NCBI GenBank assembly: GCA_963807925.1
Contig: CAWEDP010000002.1
Coordinates: forward strand, 1,798,001-1,862,000
From: CAWEDP01 sp963807925
GTDB lineage: Bacteria > Acidobacteriota > Vicinamibacteria > Vicinamibacterales > CAVVIG01
Reading direction: 5' to 3'
DNA length: 64,000 nt
Positions 24,166 through 32,440 of the stretch are shown in pieces. Numbering within the stretch: position 1 is the stretch's first letter; every line of letters starts with the position of its first letter. The notes beneath the pieces were generated by a model that saw only the letters and a program-made list of their open reading frames with translations, was not told the DNA's origin and did not search any database. A program made the translations under genes and the position numbers.

Positions 24166-24957
24166 TCACAATAACCCCCGGACGAGGCCGCCGTCGACCT
24201 GCACCGACGCGCCGGTCACGTACGCCGCGGCGTCGGACAGGAGGAACGCCGCCATGCGGCCGAACTCGTCCGGCTCTCCGTAGCGGCCGAGCGGGATGGT
24301 GCCGAGCGATCGGCGCTTCTGCTCGTCAGGCGAAAGGCCCGCCTTGCGGGCGTTGATGGCGTCGATCTCGACCACCCGATCGGTGCCGATCCGGCCCGGG
24401 ATGATCTGGTTGACGCGAATCTTCGCCGGCGCGAGCTCGAGGGCCAGCGTCTTGGACAGCGCCGACACCGACCCGCGCAGCACGTTGGACAGGGCGATGT
24501 TGGGAATCGGCTCCTTGACCGCCGAGGACGTGCTCATGAGAATCGCGCCGCCGCCGCGCTGCTGCATCGAGGGCGCGACGGCCCGGACCTGACGCACCAC
24601 GCTCAACACGATCAGTTCGAACGCCGATTGCCAGGCGGCGTCGTCGAAGTCCAGCGCGCGCCCGGCCGGCGGCCCTCCGGCGTTGGTGAACAGGAGATCG
24701 ACGCCGCCGAACCGCTCGACGGTCGCCGCGTGCCACCGGGAGATGTCGGCGGCCGACGACAGGTCGGCCTCGAGCGCCAGGAGGTCGGCGCCGGTGTCGC
24801 CGGCGATGCGCGTTCCGGCGTCCTCGATCGCGGGTCGGCGGCGCGACGCGATGGCGACCCGCGCCCCTTCCCGCGCGAGCGCGTGCGCGACCGCAAATCC
24901 CAGCCCCTTGCTCGCGCCCCCCACCATGGCGACCTTCCCGGACAGCTTCAGATCCAT
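24166..24957 (-). CDS. SDR family protein lacking the canonical Tyr/Lys pair
   Basis: The 263-residue Rossmann protein has the cofactor loop GGASKGLG (13-20), the TNAGG strand (91-95) and a Ser at 142-145. Where classical SDRs have YxxxK, this one reads SNVLR (157-161), so both catalytic Tyr and Lys are replaced by Ser and Arg, at the exact position expected. A subset of bacterial SDRs share this pattern, so it may have changed chemistry rather than be dead. The C-terminus, YVTGASVQVDGGLVRG, is normal. It is followed 22 bases later by proline dehydrogenase on the same strand. Confidence 0.87.
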   Translation of the reverse strand: MDLKLSGKVAMVGGASKGLGFAVAHALAREGARVAIASRRRPAIEDAGTRIAGDTGADLLALEADLSSAADISRWHAATVERFGGVDLLFTNAGGPPAGRALDFDDAAWQSAFELIVLSVVRQVRAVAPSMQQRGGGAILMSTSSAVKEPIPNIALSNVLRGSVSALSKTLALELAPAKIRVNQIIPGRIGTDRVVEIDAINARKAGLSPDEQKRRSLGTIPLGRYGEPDEFGRMAAFLLSDAAAYVTGASVQVDGGLVRGLL

Positions 24958-25057
24958 GAGTCGGCAGGATACGACAGAGGCGCACGAGGCGGGAAACGCG
25001 GGAGGAATAACGTGAGAAAGAGAACCGGCCGCCGGAGCCCGGCGGCCGGCTCACGGA

Positions 25058-26596
25058 CTACTTCGCAGCCGGGTGCACCGTCACGAAGATCTCGTGCCCT
25101 TCGCGGTTCACCAGGAGCAGCAGCGGCCGGTCGGTCGTCCGGCCCACCGCATTTCGCAGCTCGTCGACGCTCATGACCGGCTGCCGATCGACCTGCTCGA
25201 TGACGTCGCCGGCCTGGATGCCCGCGTCGGCGGCCCGGCCGTCCGGGTTGACGTCCTGGACCACGAGACCCTTGGCGTCCCGCGGCAGGTTGAACCGGTT
25301 GGCCAGGTCGGGCGTGATCGGCGCGACCGACACGCCGAGGGCGGCCGCGTTGTCGCTCGTCGAGTCGGGCTGGCCGACGCGCGCGCTGCGGTCGGCCGAC
25401 GCCTCGTCGAGCCTCACGCTGAGGTCCCGCCGCGCCTTGTCGCGGACGATCGTCACGCTGGAGGTCGATCCGGGCGTCGAATCGGCCACGCGGTTGCGCA
25501 GCGAGTTGAAGTCCTTCACCGGCTCGCCGTTGAAGGCCTGGATCACGTCGCCCTGCTTGATGCCGGCGCGGTCGGCCGCGCTGCCGGGCGTCACCGAAGA
25601 GACGATCACGCCCTCGACGTCCTTCAGGCCGAGGCTGGCCGCCAGGTCCGAGGTCATCGGCTGAATCGTCACGCCGAGCTGCGCGCGATGGACCCTGCCG
25701 TCCTTGCGAAGCTGCTCGGAGACGTTCCGCGCCATGTTCACCGGGATCGCGAAGCCGATGCCGATGTTCTCGCCGGTGTTCGACATGATCTGCGAGTTGA
25801 TGCCGATGAGCTCGCCCTTGGTGTTCACGAGCGCGCCGCCCGAGTTGCCGTGGTTGATCGGCGCGTCGGTCTGCAGGAAGTCCTCGTAGCTCGCGTCGCC
25901 GCCGGCGCGCGTGCTCCGCCCCTTCGCGCTGATGATGCCCATCGTCACCGTCTGGCCGATCCCGAGCGGATTGCCGACGGCCAGCACGACGTCGCCGACC
26001 TGCACCGCGTCGGAGTTGCCGAGCGGCATCGGATGCAGATTCGTCGCGTTCACCTTCAGCAGCGCGAGGTCGCTGGCCTTGTCGGAGCCGATCACCTTGG
26101 CGGTCAGCGTGCGGCCGTCGTTCAGGTCGACGCTGATGGTGTCGGCGCCGTCGATCACGTGATAGTTGGTCAGGATGTAGCCGTCGCTGCTGGTGATCAC
26201 GCCCGATGCGAGGCCGCGCTGCCGGAAGGTGCGCGGCGGCGCCTGGCGGCGCGGCGAGTCGCCCTCAGGGTCGCCGAAGAAGCGGCGGAAGAAGTCGTCG
26301 CCCGGGGCGAACTGGAAATCGGTCGGCGCGACGCTCGCCTTTCCTTCGACGCGGATCGTCACAACGGCCGGCTCGACCACCTTGACGATGTCCGCGTAGG
26401 AATCGCGGCCGCCGGCGATCGCGTGCGCAATGGCCGGCGTGGATGCGGTGACCGCCTGCGCCGGCCGCGAGGCCGCCGACTGCGAGTCCGCAGCGAATCC
26501 GCGCCAGGCCGCGCCGCCGACCAGGAGAGCGGCCGCCATGACGGCGAGGCCGCCCCGGGCCACGCGGGTGGACAGGTGCATGTTGGAGTCGTTCAT
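25058..26596 (-). CDS. HtrA/Deg-type serine protease with two PDZ domains
   Basis: The 512-residue protein has an N-terminal membrane segment (about 14-34). The trypsin-like domain contains the full triad: His146 (ILTNYHVIDGAD), Asp176 (KASDLALLKV) and Ser252 (HGNSGGALVNTKGELIGIN). Two PDZ domains follow (about 310-400 and 420-505). Such proteases degrade or refold damaged envelope proteins. It lies just downstream of a two-component pair on the same strand, which suggests stress-controlled expression. The start at 26596 has GAAAGGATACTGCG upstream; the 123-base gap to the kinase may hold its own promoter. Confidence 0.95.
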   Translation of the reverse strand: MNDSNMHLSTRVARGGLAVMAAALLVGGAAWRGFAADSQSAASRPAQAVTASTPAIAHAIAGGRDSYADIVKVVEPAVVTIRVEGKASVAPTDFQFAPGDDFFRRFFGDPEGDSPRRQAPPRTFRQRGLASGVITSSDGYILTNYHVIDGADTISVDLNDGRTLTAKVIGSDKASDLALLKVNATNLHPMPLGNSDAVQVGDVVLAVGNPLGIGQTVTMGIISAKGRSTRAGGDASYEDFLQTDAPINHGNSGGALVNTKGELIGINSQIMSNTGENIGIGFAIPVNMARNVSEQLRKDGRVHRAQLGVTIQPMTSDLAASLGLKDVEGVIVSSVTPGSAADRAGIKQGDVIQAFNGEPVKDFNSLRNRVADSTPGSTSSVTIVRDKARRDLSVRLDEASADRSARVGQPDSTSDNAAALGVSVAPITPDLANRFNLPRDAKGLVVQDVNPDGRAADAGIQAGDVIEQVDRQPVMSVDELRNAVGRTTDRPLLLLVNREGHEIFVTVHPAAK

Positions 26597-26719
26597 CGCA
26601 GTATCCTTTCTCACGGCGGGCGCCTGGCCCGCCTCGGTCCAATCGGTCAGTCCGGACCTTGCTGGTCCGTCACACCTCAATTAGACCGGATACCGCCTTG
26701 CGAGGCCGTTACCGGAACA

Positions 26720-28057
26720 TTACATCCGTGTAAGAGTGACGTCTGCGGGCAGCACGACCGTGAACGTCGAGCCGCGACCGGGCTGGCTGACGACCTCGAC
26801 CGTGCCGCCGTGCGCCTCGACGATCGCCTTGACGAGGCTCAAGCCGAGCCCGAGGCCGCGCTCGGCGCGGCTCGTATCGCCGCGGAACAGGCGATCCCAG
26901 ATCCGCGGCAGCTCATCGGGCCGGATGCCGGTGCCGGTGTCGCCGACGCGAAGCACGGCGCGGCCGTCCCGCGCGGCGACGTCCACCTGAACCCGTCCGC
27001 CGGCCGGCGTGTACTTCACGGCGTTGTCGATCAGGTTCGCGGCCACCTGCTCCAGCCGTGTCGCATCGGCCTGCACCACGACATCGCTCGCGAGGTCCGA
27101 GCCAAACTCCACCGACTTGGCGTCCGCCACGTCACGGTAGAGGTCCACGGCGCGCGCCGCCACGTCCGCCAGCCGGACCCGCTCGCGATGCAGCTGCAGC
27201 GCGCCGCTCTCGGCCTCGGAAATATCCATCAGCGTGTTGAGCATCACGAGCACGCGATCGGTTTCCTCCACGCAGTCGGCGAGCGCTTCCCGGTACCGGT
27301 GCAGATCCGGCGCGCCGGCCAGCGCCATCTCCGCCGTGCCGCGCAGCCGCGTCAGCGGCGTGCGCAGGTCGTGCGACACGTTGTCGAGCGCGCCCCGCAT
27401 CGCCGTCACCAGCCCCTCGATCCGGTCCAGCATCGCGTTGAACAGCGTCGTCAGCTCGTCGATCGCGTCGTGAGGGCCGCCGTGCGGATCCACCGTCACG
27501 CGCTCGTCGGTGCGGCCGGTGCGCACGATGCGGCCGGCCGCGCCGGTCAGCCGCCGGACCGGCTCGAGCGCCGTATGGGTCACCACCACGCCGCCCGCCA
27601 GCGCGACCACCACAATGCAGAGCGTGACCACGCCGAGGGCGGCGCGGAACCGGGCCAGCAGGTCCTCGCGCGCCTCCGTGCTCTTGCCCACCTGAATGAG
27701 GGTCCCGTCCCGCAGCTGCGCCGACGCCGATTCGAGCGACGAGGGATCCCAGCCCTGCGGCTGGCTGAGGACGATGGCTTCCTCGCCGCGGTCCACCACG
27801 CGGACGAACAGCCGTTCGGGCGCGGTGCTCTGTTCGGCGCGCACCGTGTCGGTCAGGGCGCCGAGGCCGCCGCGCTGATACGCGGCCGCGTACTCGCCCA
27901 GCCGCGACTCCAGGATCTGCTGATCGCGCTGGGCCAGCGAGATCGACGTCAGCCAGTAGGTGAGAAACACGATGATCGTGGACGCGACCACGAAGAGCGT
28001 CGCGTACCACAGCCCGAGTCGCAGGCCGAACCCGGGGAAGAAGGATCGCGGGCTCAC
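26720..28057 (-). CDS. two-component sensor histidine kinase
   Basis: The 445-residue membrane kinase has TM helices at about 12-38 and 140-160 flanking a periplasmic sensor of about 100 residues. A HAMP domain (about 160-215) follows, then the H-box NVSHDLRTPLTRL with His229, the N-box NLIDNAVKYTPAGG, the G1 box VGDTGTGI and the G2 box GLGLGLSLVKAIVEAHGG. It would phosphorylate the partner regulator. Its ATG overlaps the regulator's stop by four bases. The neighbouring HtrA protease suggests that it senses envelope damage, but the signal cannot be read from sequence. Confidence 0.95.
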   Translation of the reverse strand: MSPRSFFPGFGLRLGLWYATLFVVASTIIVFLTYWLTSISLAQRDQQILESRLGEYAAAYQRGGLGALTDTVRAEQSTAPERLFVRVVDRGEEAIVLSQPQGWDPSSLESASAQLRDGTLIQVGKSTEAREDLLARFRAALGVVTLCIVVVALAGGVVVTHTALEPVRRLTGAAGRIVRTGRTDERVTVDPHGGPHDAIDELTTLFNAMLDRIEGLVTAMRGALDNVSHDLRTPLTRLRGTAEMALAGAPDLHRYREALADCVEETDRVLVMLNTLMDISEAESGALQLHRERVRLADVAARAVDLYRDVADAKSVEFGSDLASDVVVQADATRLEQVAANLIDNAVKYTPAGGRVQVDVAARDGRAVLRVGDTGTGIRPDELPRIWDRLFRGDTSRAERGLGLGLSLVKAIVEAHGGTVEVVSQPGRGSTFTVVLPADVTLTRM

Positions 28058-28731
28058 CGGCGATCACCGAGGACGTAGCCGACGCCGCGGACGGTGTGGA
28101 GCAGCTTGGTCTCGAACGGGCGATCGAGCTTTTCACGCAGCCGGCTCACCAGCACGTCCACGATGTTGGTCTGTGGATCGAAGTTGTACTCCCACACGTG
28201 CGACAGGATCATCGTCTTGGAGACGACGCGGCCGCGATTGCGCATCAGGTACTCGAGCAGCGCGAACTCGCGCGGCCTGAGGTCGAGCGGCTTGCCGCCG
28301 CGGGTCACCCGGCGCGAGAGCAGATCGAGGACCAGGTCCTCGACCGTGAGCGTCGTCGGCTCGGGCGCGCGCGTGGCGCGGCGGAGCAGCGCCTGCACGC
28401 GGGCGAGAAGCTCGGCGAACGCGAACGGCTTGGTCAGATAGTCGTCGCCGCCCGACTGCAGCCCCTTGACGCGATCGTCCACCGATCGCCGCGCGCTCAG
28501 GATCAGCACCGGCATGCCGATGCCGCGGCGCCGCATCTCGTCGATGAGCGAGAGGCCGTCGCGCCTGGGCAGCATGAGGTCCACGATCGCGACGTCGTAC
28601 GGCTGGTCGTGCGTCCGATCGAGCGCGGCGTTGCCGTCGCCGGCGCAGTCGACCGCGAACCCCGCTTCGCGAAGGCCCCGCGCCACGAAGTCGGCAATCG
28701 TCGGATCGTCCTCGACCACCAGGGCGCGCAC
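28054..28731 (-). CDS. OmpR-family response regulator
   Basis: The 225-residue protein has a receiver domain with the acidic pocket VEDD (7-9), phospho-acceptor Asp51 in IVDLMLP and the conserved Lys in LTKPFA. Its C-terminal winged helix (about 130-222) has DLRPREFALLEYLMRNRGRVVSKTMILSHVW and DVLVSRLREKL...VRGVGYVLG. I use the GTG at 28731, which gives the usual length and start (MRALVVEDD). It heads a regulator-kinase-protease series and is preceded by four palindromic repeats, which may affect its transcription. Confidence 0.94.
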   Translation of the reverse strand: MRALVVEDDPTIADFVARGLREAGFAVDCAGDGNAALDRTHDQPYDVAIVDLMLPRRDGLSLIDEMRRRGIGMPVLILSARRSVDDRVKGLQSGGDDYLTKPFAFAELLARVQALLRRATRAPEPTTLTVEDLVLDLLSRRVTRGGKPLDLRPREFALLEYLMRNRGRVVSKTMILSHVWEYNFDPQTNIVDVLVSRLREKLDRPFETKLLHTVRGVGYVLGDRR

Positions 28732-28905
28732 GAACGCATCATACCCATCTCGGGGCTCGGGACTCGGGGTTCGGCTGAAGCCGGACACTACCGGCATTCG
28801 GGCTCGGGACTCGGTAGTGTCCGGCTTCAGCCGGACCACCTCACCGTAGTGTCCGGCTTCAGCCGGACCACCTCACCGTAGTGTCCGGCTTCAGCCGGAC
28901 CACCT
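28732..28905. other. intergenic region upstream of the response regulator
   Basis: This 174-base gap contains one inverted and three tandem palindromic repeats described separately, plus a short direct repeat, CTCGGGACTCGG, at about 28756-28767 and 28803-28814. I see no clear promoter for the regulator, so transcription may start within or before the repeats. Confidence 0.4.
28769..28900. repeat. REP-like array: one inverted copy and three tandem copies with 32-base period
   Basis: A reverse-oriented copy at 28769-28786 has one mismatch. Forward copies lie at 28819-28836, 28851-28868 and 28883-28900, spaced exactly 32 bases. Each is preceded by GTAG and separated by the same CACCTCACC linker. 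The constant linker shows tandem duplication of one unit rather than separate insertions. The array separates the broken frame at 28906 from the response regulator. Confidence 0.92.
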
Positions 28906-29047
28906 CACGAGGCGTCTGGCGTGACGTGCGGAGCCGGCAGCCCGCCCGGCAGGTAGTCGGCCGCACTCAGTGTGTGCCACGGACCGGGCGGCAGGAACTG
29001 CTCGCGCGGGACGCGGCGAGCGCTTCGACGAGCGCCGGCGTGCTCAT
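28906..29047 (-). pseudogene. short broken reading frame after the winged-helix gene
   Basis: An ATG at 29047 overlaps the upstream stop (ATGA) and reads MSTPALVEALAAS before drifting into a short nonsense tail. In another frame the following bases give REQFLPPGPWHTLSAADY and more in-frame residues to a stop at 28906, a composition that looks coding. Together they suggest a small gene of about 45 codons with a frameshift, or a remnant. I know no family. It ends directly at the palindrome array. Confidence 0.35.
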
Positions 29048-29541
29048 TTCCTGCCCCGCTTCCGCGCGGCTTTCGAGCCCGCGCGCGCGTCGAGATCGCC
29101 CGGCTCGCCGTCGCGCAGGAGGCCGGCCAGCTCGCTCTCGTTGAGCGCGAGCGTTCTCGGCGGGCGCTGCGACTGGTACGCGAACTTGCCGGTGGCCAGC
29201 TCGACCAGTCGGAGCTCCTTCGCCTCTTTCAGCCGCTTGAGCACGGTGTGGATCGCGGCGAGGCTGCTCGAGTACCTGGACAGGTCGAACCCGATGGCCT
29301 CGAGCCGGTCGCGCACCTCGACGGGCGTCATCGGATGGCCCGCCCCCTTGAGGACCACGCGGCAGCCATCGGTCAATCCCCAGAAGACGGTCGGCACGAA
29401 CCCGCACAAGGAATTGAGCGTTCCGATGGTCTGGGCCAGCTGGGCCATGCGGCGGTCGATGCTGCGCCGCTTGTCGCCGAGCGCCTCGTATTCTTTGACG
29501 GCGGCGTCGAGCGCCGCTCGATACTCGTCGGGCGAAGTCAC
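29044..29541 (-). CDS. small protein with predicted coiled coil and winged-helix-like region
   Basis: The 165-residue protein begins with a predicted coiled coil (AAVKEYEALGDKRRSIDRRMAQLAQTI), then a stretch GHPMTPVEVRDRLEAIGFDL, in which the MTPxEVRDxL pattern is like HARE/winged-helix modules, followed by SSLAAIHTVLKRLKEAKEL. The tail is basic (KAARKRGRK). It may be a DNA-binding regulator, possibly of the divergent efflux operon; this is inference. A near-consensus promoter ends 7 bases before its GTG, so the message should be leaderless. Confidence 0.65.
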   Translation of the reverse strand: MTSPDEYRAALDAAVKEYEALGDKRRSIDRRMAQLAQTIGTLNSLCGFVPTVFWGLTDGCRVVLKGAGHPMTPVEVRDRLEAIGFDLSRYSSSLAAIHTVLKRLKEAKELRLVELATGKFAYQSQRPPRTLALNESELAGLLRDGEPGDLDARAGSKAARKRGRK

Positions 29542-29548
29542 GCACCGA

Positions 29549-29577
29549 CTTATACGTTGCGTGTAACTTCATGTCAA
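29549..29577 (-). promoter_or_regulatory. strong sigma-70-type promoter of the winged-helix gene
   Basis: On the reverse strand TTGACA (29577-29572), a 17-base spacer and TATAAG (29554-29549) make a near-consensus promoter. Transcription should begin at or beside the GTG at 29541, leaving no room for a ribosome site. Confidence 0.75.
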
Positions 29578-29741
29578 ATGCGCGGCGCCGCCCGCCGCCC
29601 CCCCGGCCGCCGCGCGATCCGCGCGCGATCGGTCGCGCCTGCCGGCCGCGCGTGCGCCGGCGTCGGACATGGCCCGCATCATGAATCGCTCGACGCGCGT
29701 AGTAGTCTAAGGAATTGGCATCCTTCGAGAAAGGACACGAC

Positions 29742-31199
29742 GTGAAATCACTTCTGCCCCGGCTGCTGCTGCTCGTCGTCATCGTGGCGAGCGGATCGCC
29801 AGCCGCTGCACAGATTGAAGCGCCCGCGGCGCCGCCCCGTCCAGCGCCGGCCGCCACTGCCCCCGCCCGACCGGCGATGCCGGCCGGCCAGACGCCGTTT
29901 CTCGGTGGCGTGCCGATGGGCGAGCCGACGCGCGAGCCGCTGTCGCTCACCGTCTCTGATGCGATCAATCGGGCGCTCGCCAACAATCTGGGCGTGCTGC
30001 TCGCCGACCAGGGCACCGACCGCGCCCGCGGCGCCCGCTGGCGCGCGCTGAGCGACCTGCTGCCGAACGTCAACGGCCGCCTCACCGAGTCGCGGCAGGT
30101 GGTCAATCTCGCGGCCTTCGGGTTTCCGCTGCCGGAAGGCATCCCGCCGATCGTCGGGCCGTTCAACGTCTTCGACGCCCGCGTGTACCTGTCGCAGGCG
30201 GTGCTGGATCTCAAGGCGCTGAACGACGCGCGCGCCGAAGCGCACAACGTGGCCGCGGCGGGGTACGACTACAAGAGCGCGCGCGATCTCGTCGTGCTCG
30301 TCGCGACGGTCTCCTACGCGCAGGCGATCGCCGCCTCGGCGCGCGTCGAGGCGGCGCGCGCCGAGGTCGACACCGCGCAGGCGCTCTTCACCCAGGCCAC
30401 CGACCTCAAGACGAACGGCTTGGTCGCCGGTATCGACGTGCTGCGCGCCGAGGTGCAGCTCTCCTCCGAGCGCCAGCGCTCGACCCAGGCGCAGAACGAC
30501 TTCGAGAAGGCCAAGCTGCAGCTCGCGCGGCTCATCGGGCTCCCGATCGGTCAGGCCTTCACCCTCGCCAACGCGATGACCGACGTGAACATTCCCGAGA
30601 TGAGCTTCGAGCAGGCGATGGACCGGGCGGTGAAGACGCGGCCCGACTACCTCGCCGCGCTCGAGCGCGTGAAAGCCGCCGAGGCGGCGCGGCAGGCGGT
30701 CGTCGGCGAGATGCTGCCGGCGGTCCGGGTCAACGCCAACTACGGCGACCTCGGCCTGTCGCCCTCCGATGCCCACAGCACGTACACCATCGCCGGCGCC
30801 CTGGAAGTGCCCATCTTCCAGGGCGGCCGCTCGCGCGGGCGCCTGCTCGAAGCCGAGGCGGACCTGCGCCGGCGCCGGACGGAGGCCGACGACCTCAAAG
30901 GCGCCATCTACTACGACGTGCGCACCGCGATGCTCGATCTGCAGGCCGGGCGCGAGCAGCTCGAGGTTGCCATGCGCGCGCGCGATCTGGCCGCGACGGC
31001 GCTGACCCAGGCGCGCGATCGCTTCGCGGCCGGCGTCACCGGCAACCTCGAGGTGGTGCAGGCGCAGGCGGACGTCTCGCAGGCGAGCGACAACTACATC
31101 GCCGCCCTGTACACGACCAACCTCGCCAAGGGAGCGCTCATCCGCGCCATCGGCATCGCCGAGGAAACCGCGCGTCAGGTGTTTGGAGGCATTCGCTGA
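29742..31199 (+). CDS. TolC-family outer membrane efflux protein
   Basis: The 485-residue protein has a signal peptide (about 1-26, ending PAAAQ), a Pro/Ala-rich linker and the TolC repeat structure: LSLTVSDAINRALANNLGVLLADQ at the start and, in the second half, a matching helix-strand unit with RLLEAEADLRRRRTEAD and ARDRFAAGVTGNLEVVQAQADVSQASDNYIAALY. Length fits the OEP family. It forms the outer membrane channel for the emrAB-type pump encoded next. I chose the GTG at 29742 because AAAGGA lies about 7 bases before it. Its stop overlaps the next ATG (TGATG). Confidence 0.93.
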   Translation: MKSLLPRLLLLVVIVASGSPAAAQIEAPAAPPRPAPAATAPARPAMPAGQTPFLGGVPMGEPTREPLSLTVSDAINRALANNLGVLLADQGTDRARGARWRALSDLLPNVNGRLTESRQVVNLAAFGFPLPEGIPPIVGPFNVFDARVYLSQAVLDLKALNDARAEAHNVAAAGYDYKSARDLVVLVATVSYAQAIAASARVEAARAEVDTAQALFTQATDLKTNGLVAGIDVLRAEVQLSSERQRSTQAQNDFEKAKLQLARLIGLPIGQAFTLANAMTDVNIPEMSFEQAMDRAVKTRPDYLAALERVKAAEAARQAVVGEMLPAVRVNANYGDLGLSPSDAHSTYTIAGALEVPIFQGGRSRGRLLEAEADLRRRRTEADDLKGAIYYDVRTAMLDLQAGREQLEVAMRARDLAATALTQARDRFAAGVTGNLEVVQAQADVSQASDNYIAALYTTNLAKGALIRAIGIAEETARQVFGGIR

Positions 31200-32434
31200 T
31201 GCCCGATCAACCGCAAGCCGCCCGGCTCACCAGCCGGCGCGGGTTCCGTATTGCCGCCCTGCTCCTCCTTGTCGCCCTCGTCGGCGCGGTGTCGTGGTTC
31301 GTGCTGACGGCGAGCCGCGAGTCGACCGACGATGCGCAGGTGGACGCGCACGTGACGCCGGTCTCGGCGCGAGTCGGCGGGACGGTTCAGAAGGTGCCGG
31401 TCGCCGACAACCAGCACGTGGAGGCCGGGACGGTGCTCGTCGAGCTGGATCCGCGCGATTACCAGGTCGCGGCCGACAAGGCCCGCGCCGAGCTCGCCGA
31501 CGCCGAGGCCGCCCTGCAGGCCGCCAACGCGAACGTGCCCATCACGAGGACCACCGCCACCAGCAGCGTCGCGACCGCCAGGAGCGTCATCCTGCACGCC
31601 GAAGCGTCCGTGGAGCAGGCGCAGAAGGAGCTCGAGCAGGCCAGAGCGCACGTCACGACGGCGCAGGCGCGCGAGCGCGAGGTGGCGGCGAACGCGACCA
31701 AGGCCGCGCGCGACGTCGAACGGCTGCGGGGCCTGCTGGCGAAGGATGAGGTCTCTCAGCAGCAGTTCGACGCCGCCGTCGCCAGCGCCGACGCGCAGCG
31801 CGCGGCCGTCGAGTCGGCGCATTCGCAGGCGCTCGAGGCCGAGGCGGGCATTCGCGTGGCCGAGACCCGCCTGATGCAGGCCGGCACCGGCGTGCAGCAG
31901 GCGCAGGAATCGCTGAAGACCGCGCAGACCGCCCCCGAGCAGATCGCCGCGATGCGCGCCCGCGCCGCCTCCGCAGAGGCGCGGGTCATGCAGTCGAAGG
32001 CGGCGCTCGAACAGGCCGAGCTGGACCTGCAGTACACGGTCGTGAAGGCGCCGGTGAAAGGCACCGTCAGCCGCAAGAGCGTCGAGATCGGACAGATCGT
32101 CCAGGCGGGACAGCCGCTCCTGGCGCTCATTCCGCTCGACACCGTCTGGGTGACGGCCAACTTCAAGGAGACGCAGCTCCGCGACATGCGGCCGGGGCAG
32201 CGGGCGACGATCACCGTCGACGCGTACGGCGGCCGCGAGTACCGCGGGAGGGTCGAGAGCATCGCCGCGGCGACCGGCGCGCGGTTCAGCCTGCTGCCGC
32301 CGGAAAACGCGACCGGCAACTACGTGAAGGTCGTGCAGCGCGTGCCGGTCAAGATCGTGCTCGATGCCGGGCAGGATCCCGATCGCCTGCTGCGGCCGGG
32401 CATGTCGGTGACGCCGACGGTCTACACGAAATAA
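31199..32434 (+). CDS. emrA: EmrA-type membrane fusion protein
   Basis: The 411-residue periplasmic adaptor has one N-terminal membrane helix (about 17-37), the family motif STDDAQVDAHVTPVSARVGGTV, a biotinyl-lipoyl half (VADNQHVEAGTVLVELDPRDY), a long Ala/Gln/Glu-rich helical hairpin and the return half (YTVVKAPVKGTVSRKSVEIGQIVQAGQPLLALIP), then a beta-barrel. It links an inner-membrane MFS pump to the TolC channel. It sits between the tolC-like gene (1-base overlap) and the transporter gene (6-base gap), so the three form an operon. Confidence 0.94.
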   Translation: MPDQPQAARLTSRRGFRIAALLLLVALVGAVSWFVLTASRESTDDAQVDAHVTPVSARVGGTVQKVPVADNQHVEAGTVLVELDPRDYQVAADKARAELADAEAALQAANANVPITRTTATSSVATARSVILHAEASVEQAQKELEQARAHVTTAQAREREVAANATKAARDVERLRGLLAKDEVSQQQFDAAVASADAQRAAVESAHSQALEAEAGIRVAETRLMQAGTGVQQAQESLKTAQTAPEQIAAMRARAASAEARVMQSKAALEQAELDLQYTVVKAPVKGTVSRKSVEIGQIVQAGQPLLALIPLDTVWVTANFKETQLRDMRPGQRATITVDAYGGREYRGRVESIAAATGARFSLLPPENATGNYVKVVQRVPVKIVLDAGQDPDRLLRPGMSVTPTVYTK

Positions 32435-32440
32435 CGCCCG

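Noticed and set aside
25073..28078. Very long open frame antisense to htrA and the kinase gene
   Set aside because: It mirrors high-GC codons of well-supported genes on the other strand; its Arg/His-rich translation matches no domain.
28819..28900. Possible miniature CRISPR array (regular 32-base period)
   Set aside because: The intervening bases are identical, so there are no unique spacers, and the unit contains the intergenic palindrome found elsewhere. No cas genes are near.
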